Assembly: GCA_003550305.1 (NCBI GenBank)
Contig: QKYT01000512.1
Coordinates: 23,488 to 87,487, forward strand
Source of the DNA: Glomus cerebriforme
Taxonomy: Eukaryota; Glomeromycota; Glomeromycetes; Glomerales; Glomeraceae
DNA: 64,000 nt
Direction: 5' to 3'
The first letter of the stretch is position 1. Every line of letters begins with the position of its first letter. The position numbers were made by a program, and so were the translations under genes. This document shows, in pieces, positions 37,741-48,829 of this stretch. The notes below the pieces were generated by a model. The model had not been told where the DNA came from. It saw only the letters and a program-made list of their open reading frames with translations, and did no database searches.

Positions 37741-38548
37741 AAATAAAATAGATATGTTATTATTAATGAAAAACCTCTTAAAAAAATTTCTCTGAAAGCA
37801 TACTAAGCTTTAGCTAAAACTTCGTTAAGAATTCTTCATAAATATCTTTCCAATTAGACTCCTTTTATTTCCGGTCTTTTCTTTATATTTTTTCACTGTC
37901 TAAAAAAATAATAAGTATTATTGACTGGACAGGTTTTCATAGAAGACAAGCAGGCAGTCCAAGAAGATCTATGCTACTTATGTAAAAAGCTTTCATAAGA
38001 CCTAAGAATTTTTTATGGCAGGCTTCACTAGTGAAGTAATTAGTATTTTCTTAATCATTTATTTTTTTCGCAATCTCGTTCTAAAAGAAATACTTCTTTT
38101 TATTTGTAGTAGTGTGATACTTCACATTTCATTTTTTTCATTCGTCAATGAAGATGCGAAGCTGAGTGTCAGAGAACTCCATAGTTAATTTCTTTTTATA
38201 TGACGAGAAGATTCTCTAAGTGTCTGTTTTATAAAACAATATTGAGTAATGTGTTAGATCATTGTGAGGCAAATTAATTGATCAATGTAATGATTTAATC
38301 AAATAATAACAGTGGCTTAGCTAGCATATCAATAGATCAAGAAAGGTAAAATCTGATTGGCCGATCATCTCGTAATTTATAAAAATTCTAAAACTATCCC
38401 AGAACTGTCATAGAACTGATGCAGGGATTTAGGAAGAACACATGTGATACAAATTTTATAGTTTGGTGATCAGATCTAATTTAACTGAATCAAAAAAATA
38501 TGAATCTGAATAATCAAATCTGATATTCAGAATTATCTTTTACAGCGA

Positions 38549-38900
38549 ATTTAGAAAGCTTATCAACTTTTCATCCAAGTGCTTCAGCAGTAGCTAAATT
38601 AAATCCATCAAATTTGCTTTCATTATCTAAAAAAGATTCAGAGATGGTAAGTCATTTATACTAACATTCAAGTATTGTAAGAATAAAAACCACTTATCTT
38701 TCTTTAACTTATCCTTCTGAATCTTTCAAGATAAACACATTTTACGCATTGCTGATGAAAGCTTTGGCAATAGCTCATCATATATTTCAGGCTGGCTGGA
38801 TTTCAAGAATAACTTTTTATTTACTGGTATCTGTTTTATTACCAATAAATCATATCCAGTCCATATATTATTTTTTTCATTATAGCCATCTTCTTCATTA
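38549..38900 (+). pseudogene. Gene fragment with one probable intron
   Basis: A plus-strand exon-like stretch (LESLSTFHPSASAVAKLN, to SKKDSEM at about 38,645) ends at GTAAGT. An acceptor TTTCAAG at about 38,731 opens a frame reading DKHILRIADESFGNSSS, then SGWLDFKNNFLFTG, ending at about 38,885. The splice signals and even amino-acid mix suggest a real ancestral gene, but I do not recognise it and no start is visible. It abuts gag copy B. Confidence 0.3.
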
Positions 38901-39649
38901 TCAAAACCTGAAAGTGTGTTTTGGAAATTTATAGGTATGAGAGGCTTAAAATAAGACTGATTAAAATTAGATTATGCTACCTATCTATTGGAATAATTGC
39001 CTTTACTATGACCAGTTTCTTTACAAATATTGCATTTATGTATATTTAGTTTCTAAAATTGATTTATTAAATAATTTACTACATTATAAGTTTTATTAAT
39101 TTTATCTTCTACTTTATCGATCTTAGCAGACATATTGCTTTGTTAAGGATGGGATCTTTAAAAAAATTTTACAGGATAATCTAAGTCTAAATCTTTTTTA
39201 TTAAGTAAACATACTTCTTTTAAGTATTCAGCTACATAATAATTCTTGAGATCTTCCTCTGTTTTCAAAGAAGTTGTTAAACCTTTTAGCTGTCTAACCA
39301 GTTCTATTGTTTGAGAAGCAGGCACTTGTGCTTGTTAAGTCATTTGAGATTGTAATTCTGTAACTTTCTTTATTAATATCTGATTTTTAGTTTTTTGTAG
39401 AGCTAATGCATTTTGAATTGCTTTTTGCATATCTTCTAAAGAAATTTTTTACTGTTGTGAGGTTGAAATAGGTAAAGATTTATATATTTGCTAAGATGCT
39501 TGATTAGATACTAGTGAATCAGATATTTTATCTCTTTTATATTTAGCTATTTGGCATAACTCTATCTTATAAAGCTTTTTAGCTAATTCAACTAATGGCA
39601 AATGTTCATCAATATTCTCAGTTTTTTAAGCCATAGGATTGAAAGGGCA

Positions 39650-40843
39650 TAGAGGTATGCTTTGAAATCTGGTCAATCCAGATATCTGATCATCCAATCA
39701 AAAATTGATCAGATTTGGATTGATCCATTTGTATCACTGGATTGACCAGATGGTTCAACAGATATCTAGTCAATCCAATGATTCATTTATATCACCAGAT
39801 TTACCAGATTTACCAGATTTTTTATAAAACTTTACATACTGTAATTGAAGGTGGGTGAAGAGTCACTCCTACAAAAAGAAAAAAAAAAACAATAGCAACA
39901 TTCTTGTATTAAAGTTTAATAACCATTCTCCTTTCAATTACCTCCAGAAGCTGAGCCAAAGAGTTCATTCTTACAAAAAAGAAAAGAAAAATAAATGTCA
40001 ATAAATGTTCTTGTATAATAAAATAAAAAAGAAACATTCCTCTCCATCCCATTTACCCCATTTATCCCATTTATGTTCAGGAGCTGAGCCGAAGAGTTCA
40101 TTTCTACAAAAAAGAAAAAAAATGAACATTAATAAATGTTCTTGTATAATAAAATAAAAAAGAAACACCTCTCCCTCTGCCTTTATTTACCCCATTTACC
40201 CCATTTACCTTCAGGAGCTGAGCCAAAGAGTTCGTTCCTATAAAAAAGAAAAAAAAATGAACGTTAATAAATGTTCTTGTATAATAAAATAAAAAAGAAA
40301 CACCTCTTCCTCCGCCTCCTTTTATCCTATTTACCTTCAGAAGTTAAGCCGAAGTGTTCGTTCCTAAAAAAAAAAGAAAAAAAAGAATGTTAGTAACATT
40401 CTTGTAATAAAGTTTAATATCCTCCCTCAATTATCTCCAGAAATCGAGCCAAAGTGTTCGTTTCTATAAAAAAGAAAAAAAAAGAACATTAGCAATATTC
40501 TTGTATTAAAGTTTAATAACCATCCCCTTCAATTACCTTCAAGAGCTGAGCTGAAGAGTTTGTTCTTATAAAAAAAGAATAAAAAAGAATGTTAATAAAT
40601 GTTTTTATGTATTAAAATAAAAAAAATACTACCAAAAACAAAAAAATAAAAAAAAATACCAGATTTGACCAGATTATCTGATCAATCCAGTCAATCCAGT
40701 CATTTGTGTAATATCTGATCAATCTGGTGTTATCCAACAGATCCATCCAGATTATCCAAAATCCATTTATTCCTTAATCTGGATTATTCAATTTGTTCAA
40801 AAACAGATGACGGATTGAATGGATTTCATGGAGCATACCTCTA
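39650..40843. mobile_element. hAT-like non-autonomous element with internal minisatellite
   Basis: TIRs TAGAGGTATGCT and, inverted, TAGAGGTATGCTCC; exact 8-bp duplication AAAGGGCA at 39,642-39,649 and 40,844-40,851. The paralogous site in copy A (near 23,930, ATTGAAAGAGTATCC) is uninterrupted and has the length expected after removing the element and one duplication copy. Subterminal zones carry many GATCAATCCAG and CCAGATTT words in both orientations. The centre is a tandem array with no coding capacity. TAGAGG ends and an 8-bp duplication fit hAT. Confidence 0.8.
39842..40620 (+). repeat. Tandem array, ~75-140-bp units, about 7 copies
   Basis: Each unit contains GAGCTGAGCCGAAGAGTTC (or close variants), a run like CTACAAAAAAGAAAA, an AATAAATGTTCTTGTATAA stretch, and a C-rich CCCATTTACC segment whose length varies between units. 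The array fills the interior of the hAT-like element. Confidence 0.85.
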
Positions 40844-42408
40844 AAAGGGCATCTAAAAACTTTTTACATAATTCTTCAGACTTATAGTTGACTTGTCTAC
40901 CTATTTATATTATTTTTCTATATAATTCATTTATAGTCATATTTTCCTTTATAATTGTTCTATATATCATTTCCTGAAGCTTCTTTTTTATTATAGGGAA
41001 ATAAGTTTTTAACTATCATATGGCTTGATTGAATCAAATGCCAGCTACAACTACAGTAATACTATTATTAGCATTTGCCTATTTACTGGAAGGTTAGTAG
41101 ATCATCCTTCTACTACACACCAGTTTTCATTTCAAGGATCTTCTATGGCTTTTAATTTAATTATTATATTTTCAGATTATCTAGCAGCCTTATTTACCTA
41201 TTTGGATAGCCATATGTCTATTTACAGTTACCAAATTAGCTTGTCCTGTACCATTAGTCAGGTTAGTTAGTTTCTAATTTGTTTTTATAGTAATCTTTTC
41301 GTCAAACCATTCTAGGATTCTTCCTTTCATATATCCTCTTAAATGTCCTAATGCTTGAGCTCTTTTATTAACCCCTGTACCTGTTAAATCTATTCCCTAA
41401 TTCTGCAAGTCTAGTTTAAGTTGTACAAAAAAGTCTGGGATACTATCATCCCAGTCAAAATATAGATAAGGTATTTTTGCTATATTTATTTGATTTGATA
41501 GATTATTCTATAATACTAAAATTTGTACCTGTAAATTTAAAATATTCTGTTACTTTGCTTGAGTCTTATTTTTCTATTTCTTATATCGCTCATAGAATCT
41601 GTCCTGATTATATTCTAATAAACTTATATTTCCTCTGCTTTGCTATAGGTGGTAGGTATTTTGCTAATATAATAACTGTAAGGCAAATTTTTCCTATAAT
41701 AATATACCAATATGGATTCATTTTTCTGTTATATTGTCTAATATTCTATTTACTTGACTTTGAACATTAGCTTGCAATTGTTAAATATTACTAATAATTT
41801 TATTTATCACTCTTTCAGCAAGATCTTTTCACATAATAGCAAGATTTCGCTCAGCCTCTGCATCATATCACCTTCTTTACTCATGGACTAAATCCTGATG
41901 CAAATTATTCTCTTTTTGACATATTTGCTTTATCAACCTTTTTATTTGATCTATTAGAATATTTCTGACTATTATTCTATTTTCACATAATTATCTATAG
42001 CATTTGTTAGCTCTATGATGGTAATCATTTTTAAGTTAATATTAGGATTATACAAGTCTGAAGAATTATTTCATTTTGGTGAATTTTTTTATAATAAAAT
42101 ATTTTTGATTTGGCATTGCAATTTCTTAACTTATTTTTCAAATTCTACCAACTGCTTTTCCAAACTAAAGATAAACTTTTCCTTATCTCACACATCATTC
42201 CTAATTTGATATAGTTGCTTTTTTAGGCAAGAGATTTTAAATTTCAACTTTACTATCTCTTTTTTTAAAGTATTTTTAAGATGTTCTATTTTTCTATTAA
42301 GTTCTTGGATTTCATACTCACAATGGAAATAATTTTGCTCCAGTTGATTAATTCATCTCTCATTCTGGCGATTAATTTCTATCTTTAATTGTAATACATC
42401 TTGAAAAT

Positions 42409-42959
42409 CACTGGTCAAAAACTGATCTATCTTACAGATATCTTACAGATATCTTATAAATATTGGGTATCCAAAATGCAGAAAATCTGCTATACATCGG
42501 GTATCCAATATGTATATTATAGAATTAAAAAATACTATTTATTAATTATCTCACTATCTAGTGATTATAAAAAGATAAAATATAGCTCATTCGATTCGCC
42601 TCACTGAGACGTATCGAATGGTACTAATTTTGCATTTCTAGGTGTAATAGATATCGAGATATTTGATAAATCGTATAAAAATAAATAAAAAATGCTGATT
42701 TGTCAAATATCTTGATATCTATCACACCTAGAAATGAAAATTAGTACCATTTGATACGTCTCAGTGAGGCGAATCAAATGAGCTATATTTTATCATTTTA
42801 TGATTACTGAATAGTGAGATAATTAATAAATAGTATTTTTTAATTCTATAGTATACATATTGGGTACCCAATGTATAGCAGATTTTCTGCATTTTGGATA
42901 CCTGATATTTATAAGATATCTGTAAGATATCTGTAAGATAGATCAGTTTTTGACCAGTG
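42409..42959. mobile_element. 551-bp palindromic CACTA-type element
   Basis: It starts CACTGGTCAAAAACTGATC and ends with its reverse complement. Arms of about 264 and 263 bases surround a 24-base loop (42,673-42,696); the arms differ mostly by transitions. Flanking AAT at 42,406-42,408 and 42,960-42,962 is a 3-bp target duplication. Gag copy A at about 26,590-26,615 shows the empty site with exactly the length expected. CACTG ends with a 3-bp duplication fit the CACTA/EnSpm superfamily; no transposase is present. Confidence 0.8.
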
Positions 42960-43429
42960 AATATAAGTTATCCTCTTTCAATTCAGCTTTATATTCTTCA
43001 CATGTTCTCCTCTACTTTGAGTGAGATCTGTAAAATGACATTCTTTTTTTCTGATTATAAAAAAAAATCAGAATGGAAGAATTAGTTATTTATATTAATT
43101 CATAGAAAGCACAAAAGCTAGATCAGGTCATTGTAAAACAAATATCTGCGATTTATATTAATTCCTGAAAGGCTTATGATTTAGACTAATATTTTGCTTT
43201 ACAGAAGTTGTATTATCAGCCTGAGTTTTTTTAATGTCAAAAAGTAGTGAAGAAGTTGCAGAAGTATTTAAGAGTATATATATGATAATCCTGATAAACT
43301 TCTTAACTGGATTTAGCTATTGTAATGTGATGAAAATTATGAATTCATGGAAAACATGACATTAATAATAAATGAACATAATATTAATATCTGAAGAATT
43401 AAGATATATTTAGGTATACAAGCTTAGCT

Positions 43430-43932
43430 ATGATCGATCATTATGTTGAATTATTCGAGTTAAGAGTTTTTAAAAATCAGTATTTGATAGAGTTTCTCCT
43501 ACCTACTAATGAACGCTATAGGGAATGTGAATGATTTGCAAGAAGAATTGTTGATAATATAAATGATACTCCTACTCGATTAATTGGAATGAGTTCCAAT
43601 GATACTATAAAGTTTAAGTAAATGTATTCTAAACTATCAGTAAAATATAATTATCCAATAGGTGCTAATGAACCATAACTACCAAAATGTACTACTGTCT
43701 GATTTTTGCTTACTCCTGAAGAGTGGAAAAATAATCCTTTTGAATAATATAGAATAACAGATCTGATATAGTCTCTTAGCTTACATAAAATCTAAAGAAT
43801 TGTAATTCTCTGATGCCTGTTTTGTATTATTTAGATGAATTAGAACCTCAGCGTCCTTTTGTAAGAGAACAATTAATGCATATTATAAAAGAGTCTATAT
43901 TACCTCCTAGATGGATATTAAAAGGTAACTGA
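43430..43932 (+). pseudogene. Decayed gene of unknown family
   Basis: The plus-strand frame from ATG 43,430 reads MIDHYVELFELRVFKNQYLI and continues through several stops (at sites such as CE-stop-FARRIV, TTV-stop-FLLTPEEW) and one frameshift. It ends LMPVLYYLDELEPQRPF, then ILPPRWILKGN and TGA at 43,932. Several stops fall where Trp or Gln would be natural, fitting G-to-A or C-to-T decay. I do not recognise the family. Its position beside gag copy B suggests it may belong to the same retroelement, but that is inference. Confidence 0.4.
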
Positions 43933-44710
43933 ATACATACAAGACACTTTTTATAAAAGTTTCTAAGTCAATGATGCAATAGAAAATTGTAATAAGAATT
44001 ACTTCTTCTCTATAGCATAACGTTTTCTTTTCCAATCACACTAAATTTGTGCATCTAGATTCATCTACCTTTGCAGATAAAAAAAGACACAATTTAGTAA
44101 TATTAATTATTACTATATTTAAAGGCCAAACCTAGCTCTTTATTATATCTATCTAGATGTAATCCTTCCAAGAATTTAGATTTTCAGAGTGAAATTTTTT
44201 ATATAATAAATCTTTAAAAATATACTAGTATGTTCTTTTTAGTATATTGGGACAAATGTTACACCATTTATAATTTTATTTTATATTTTTATATAGTAAT
44301 ATAGTACCTCCTATTAATAATTTTTCTTACAAACTCATAAATATATATTAGAACTAACTTTAGCTAAGTATCTTCCTTCATGCTTTTGGGTATATACTAA
44401 TTGAAAGCTTTAGTATCAATTTCATCTTGTATTTTATAGGTATAATAGAATATCATGTACAGAAATTTGTGATAGTAATCATCAGTTCTAGACTAGTTTG
44501 ATCAAAAGAATTGATCTGAATATATGCAAATCCAAGTGCAAGTTTGAAAGTAAAATTAAACTTGACTACTACTATTGCATAAGTAAAAAATAAGTATTAT
44601 CAGTATTCTTAATGGAAAGTAACAATTTCAGCTAAGAGTACTTGACAATACAGCTTAACAGTCTTGTCTATATGTTCGCTCTTTTTATGTATTATTAATA
44701 TCATCAAGTA

Positions 44711-45133
44711 CAGTCAGACCTCTATATAGTTACCCTCTATATAAGCACACCTCTTTATAAGCACCCAATTTTGAGAAACAGTTTTAAATTATATTAAATT
44801 ACCTCTTTATAATCACAAATCAGCTATAATCACTATCACCTTGTAATTCTAAACGTACATATTATTTTTATTAATAATTAAACCTCTACATAATCACTAT
44901 AATTTCAGTCAAAAATATTTTTAGCCAGAATTACGAAATTTAAATTTCCTTTTAGGAATTAGATAAAAGTTAAATTTTTTTATGTAAAATTGCTATTCCA
45001 AAAAAGGAAATATTCGCATTATAATTTACTAATTTTGGCTGAAATTAAGTTTTAATACCTTTATATAAGTACACCTCTATACAATCACTGATTTTGCAGG
45101 AACCAATTAGGTGACTATACAGAGGTCTGACTG
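44711..45133. mobile_element. pogo/Tc1-like MITE with TA duplication
   Basis: TIRs CAGTCAGACCTCTATATAGT and, inverted, CAGTCAGACCTCTGTATAGT differ by one base in the first 20. TA flanks both ends (44,709-44,710 and 45,134-45,135). Shorter TATAAGCAC/TATAATCAC words recur inside. CAGTC-type ends with TA target sites fit the pogo group of Tc1/mariner. There is no transposase in 423 bp. A related end occurs near 56,450. Confidence 0.75.
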
Positions 45134-45820
45134 TAGATCGATATCTTTTAACAATTTTTTCATTTGTTTATAAAGATTTTGCCATTATACATAGATTTTA
45201 TTTTATAAAACAGAAGACTTAATAAGATAGGAAAGAATACTTGTAAGATTATTTATATGTGATTTGATTACTGCATGAACATTTGCAATTTCTTCTCCTG
45301 TTGTAATCCAATTATAATACAGAGTATAAAGAACTATATGAATATGAATTATTTCTTGTTCACTACAATTTAACTGATATTTGATAAAATTAAGATCTTT
45401 ACGAAATTTTCTTTCTTTTTGCTTTAAAATAATTTGAAATACTTCAAAATTTCATTGATGATTCACAGTAAGACAGGAATATAATATATCTTTAATCTTG
45501 AAATTACTAAAAATTAATTCAAGCAGTTTGAAATAAACAAATGAGTTAAGCGCAAAATTTTTTTGTACAAGTAGTATAGTAGTATTTATAAGAAATTAGT
45601 ATAAAATAATAAAGAAACTTACAAAATTTAAAATAAAAAATGTAATATACATGACTCAAAAATAAAATAAAAAAGTATAAACCATTCTGGCTTCTAACCA
45701 AATTACTAATATGAATATACAATAAATATATTAAATAATACTTCAAAACAATTGATACAAAGATATCCTAAAGTAGTAACTATATAGAAACAAGGTTTAA
45801 AAACCAAAAATGTGCAAAAT

Positions 45821-45891
45821 TTTGGTAATCCAGATGAGCAGAATTATATATAAGAAAGAGAGAATAAATTTTGCATATCTGGATTACCAAA
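45821..45891. repeat. Inverted repeat, 15-base arms
   Basis: TTTGGTAATCCAGAT (45,821-45,835) pairs perfectly with 45,877-45,891 across a 41-base loop. Four copies of an AGCACTTTGTGTCTCAT-like unit follow at 45,894, 45,944, 46,012 and 46,094. Confidence 0.75.
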
Positions 45892-46114
45892 TTGGCACTT
45901 CATGTCTCATCCTTAGTAGGATTATGCATCTGAATCACTAACTTAGCACTTTGTGTCTTATTTTTAGCAATCAAAAGGATCATGAGTGGGATTGCAAAAA
46001 TGGTACAATATCAGCACTTTGTACCTCATTAGCAATCAAAAAGTAAGTGAATGGATTGTAGTACATCTTTAACAAATAAATAGATTGCAAATTTAGCACT
46101 TTGTGTCTCATCTG

Positions 46115-48400
46115 ATAATCAAATGAATATTTCTAAACCTCCAACCAACTGATTTACCAAACCAAATCCCAAATATTCCTCAAAAGTGATGAGAAAATTA
46201 TTTAAAAGTAATGAGAAAGTTTCTGGAACTGGCAAGAAACTGAATCACATGATTAACACAGTAAAGCACAGTAAATTATGATGAACTAATAAATTTTGGC
46301 CAGTATTATTCCATATTTTTTCCAAAACTTTGAGACGCAATAACTCAGCATCCAGGTATCTGATTCATGTAATTTTAATAACATTGGAAAACTCTCAGCG
46401 TTCTTATTAAAGGAGCTCAAACCTGCATAAATCCAATTACAGAAAGCCAAGATATTCTGCCATAAAGATCAGGTTAAAAATATAGCATAGTTTTGGCCAA
46501 AATCTAATCTGCAAATTTACTGCGCCATCTGATTACAACATGATTTTTTGCAATTTGCAATCAATGTCAGTCTAGCATCTTGGTTACAAAAAAACCACAG
46601 AGCAATAAAAATAAGTAGATAACTAGAAGGTAATGAAAAAAAGAGCAATAAAATCAAATAAATATCTATAAGACAATAAAAAGGCTACAGAGTAATAAAA
46701 TCAAGTGAATAGTAATAAAGTAATAAAAAAGCTACAGAACACTAAAAACAGTAACTAGATAACATTATATTCATAACTAGATAACATTATAGTACAACTG
46801 AATAACACTCTTATAAGAGTGTTATTCACTTTACATTCTTATGCTATAAACCTTATATCCAATTAATTACTTTGTAATAAGAGGTAGAAGCCAAGCTAAT
46901 TATCAAAAAGTATATCTTCTTAAAATAAGTTAAAAAAAAGCCATATTCTGACCTTTAGAACTATCAAATCCATCTGGATGATTATTTGCCCCATTTGTTT
47001 AATCCAGAATATTCCTGTAAAAAAGATAGTTAAGAGCCAATTAGAAACTGTGACCATAATTGGAGATGGTACCTTGAAGTATGCTAAGCAGTAAGTTGTG
47101 TAGAATGGGAGTTTAAAGTATTTTGATTGAAAGAAGAATTCACTTTGATAACACATCTTGCTTGGCATCTATGTATATAAATAGAACTTGTATTATAAGT
47201 TATCAAAGTTTGTGATTATATAAGAGATATTTTATTATAATAATATAATAAAAGGTATTTAATAAATATTTGTAAAATAACTGTAATTATAATAGATTAT
47301 TTTTTATTTTAGATAATATTTATTAAAAGGATTTAAAATTACTGATAAATTGGATAAAGATACAGATAGTATTAATAAAATTTTGTTTATTTAGTAATAA
47401 GTCAAAAATTTAAAATAATTTTTATAGTATTTGGGTCCTAATTTCTATATAAAATATTGGTATATTAGTTATTTCTTTTGGAATTTCCTTTTTATTATCA
47501 TGAGTGTATAATGTTTGTAAATAAATATATTTGATAAAATAATTTGTAATAATAATTACAATTTACAAATACATAAATTAATTTTACAAAATTCATATTC
47601 AATTATCTACAAAATTTATATACATATAATTGAAATAATTTTAAATAACTTTACATAAATTCCAATAAATTCCTTTAAATCTCGAAAAAATAAATTTAGC
47701 CCCTTACCAGGGTTTATAATTTTCATGCTGAACCGGGGGGTGACGCTCCATATTTAGTTAGTAGATATCATAGTGACCTTTTATGGCTGATAATCTCTGA
47801 CCGATCGGATCGGTCTTTTTCACTCCTTGGGTGATACTCATTTTCTCATGAGATGCAAAAATTACCTTTCTGGCCCTCCTGGTGGTATTATATATTATGC
47901 AGCCAAAAAAATTAAGTCGTACAGGGTAATGTTTCTAACGAGATGATACAAACTACGAAATTAGGGTTTCGCGAACTTAATTTCTTTATTTATTGATACC
48001 CATCTCAATTGACACGTGTATCGGTGCACCAGCAGCGAGGTGGTGTAATAACTGATAACATTAATATTAATTTAAAAATATGATTATGATTTTTATTATA
48101 TTTTGTCATATTAAGTCAATTAATGTTAATTTTTTTCTCTGTGCTTTTTTTTTGATCGCTAAAATTCTCTTATTGATACTACTTATTTTCCCACGTACAT
48201 GGATATTATATGAACTTTTAGAATCCCATAATAGGAGCCGTTTTTCTTTGTAATACTCAGCACTCTTTCTAATTATCAATTTCGTTAAATAAAATACGTA
48301 GCTTTTCCTTAACTTTTTCCTTCTTGATCTATCAAGGGATAAAATCCGTAAGGTTCGATTTTTTTAGTTTCACATATAATGACAAATGTAATTAATTTAA
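46115..48400. other. Gene-free DNA across a composition boundary
   Basis: No gene recognised; the open frame 46,920-47,168 has no domain. A perfect 28-base palindrome GAATAACACTCTTA/TAAGAGTGTTATTC sits at 46,800-46,827. CpG is scarce to about 47,660 and common after 47,700, so the repeat-type block ends there. 47,700-48,400 is probably promoter-side DNA of the next gene. Confidence 0.45.
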
Positions 48401-48438
48401 ATAATATTATATTCTGTTATATCTACTAGTCTCTTGCC

Positions 48439-48810
48439 ATGTCTACTTATATTACGGGCGATAACAATGATTTCAACGTAAAAATGTTACCACATGATGT
48501 AAAAGTCAAGGACCTTAGCGACAGAAACAGGAAAGAATTTACTATAACAATTATCGGACATATCGAACTAAAAGGAATGGTATGTCTTGTTCCACCAACC
48601 GTCGAAATGAATGTAACAGCTTTTGGCAAAGATCTTGGACGTATAGAAGGAGACCTGGATCCAGGGGTTCTTCTGAACGTGGATGTAGCTTATATAAACG
48701 GGTATATTAAGCTCTACCTACAAAGTGGAATGTTCGTACGGTTAGAGTATGATCTTAAAGCTTTCGAAAATCAAGTTAAAAAAGATAATGTGATAGTACT
48801 TACTTTTTAA
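48439..48810 (+). CDS. Hypothetical protein, 123 residues
   Basis: Single-exon open frame starting MSTYITGDNNDFNVKML in a good start context (GCCATGTCT) and ending NVIVLTF. The residue pattern alternates hydrophobic and polar (EFTITIIGHIELKG, LNVDVAYINGYIKLYL), suggesting a small all-beta fold of about seven strands. It has no signal peptide, membrane segment or cysteine pairs (a single Cys). Codon use includes CpG codons (GCG, ACG, CGT) that are absent from the neighbouring decayed repeats, supporting a living gene. I do not recognise a family. The nearest resemblance would be a dimeric beta-sandwich, but that is speculation. Confidence 0.6.
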   Translation: MSTYITGDNNDFNVKMLPHDVKVKDLSDRNRKEFTITIIGHIELKGMVCLVPPTVEMNVTAFGKDLGRIEGDLDPGVLLNVDVAYINGYIKLYLQSGMFVRLEYDLKAFENQVKKDNVIVLTF

Positions 48811-48829
48811 AATTAAGTAATGTGTTAGT

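Larger units (their letters stand above)
38935..43215 (-). pseudogene. Decayed retrotransposon gag, copy B
   Basis: This is the same gene as copy A, same orientation. On the minus strand: coiled-coil segment (43,215-42,100, split by an insertion), then a capsid-like segment at 41,470-41,281 (YFDWDDSIPDFFVQLKLDL, a stop, then KRAQALGHLRG and ILEWFDEKI), then MAIQIG/ENIIIKLKAIEDP, and a zinc knuckle at 39,034-38,993 (CNICKETGHSKGNY, last Cys now Tyr). The RxxAxxxLxG...WF pattern is that of Ty3/gypsy-type gag capsids. Stops occur throughout. Two transposons are nested in it (39,650-40,843 and 42,409-42,959). Confidence 0.72.

Noticed and set aside
37531..37746. Plus-strand open frame of 71 codons
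   Set aside because: Shadow of the minus-strand fragment; the minus strand has the more protein-like composition and ends in a natural acidic tail.
41025..42209. Several plus-strand open frames of 60-97 codons
   Set aside because: They are antisense shadows of gag copy B.
42411..42959. CRISPR-like or tandem array interpretation of repeated TCTTACAGATATCT words
   Set aside because: The repeats are two to three short copies within the arms of one large palindrome, not spaced identical repeats.
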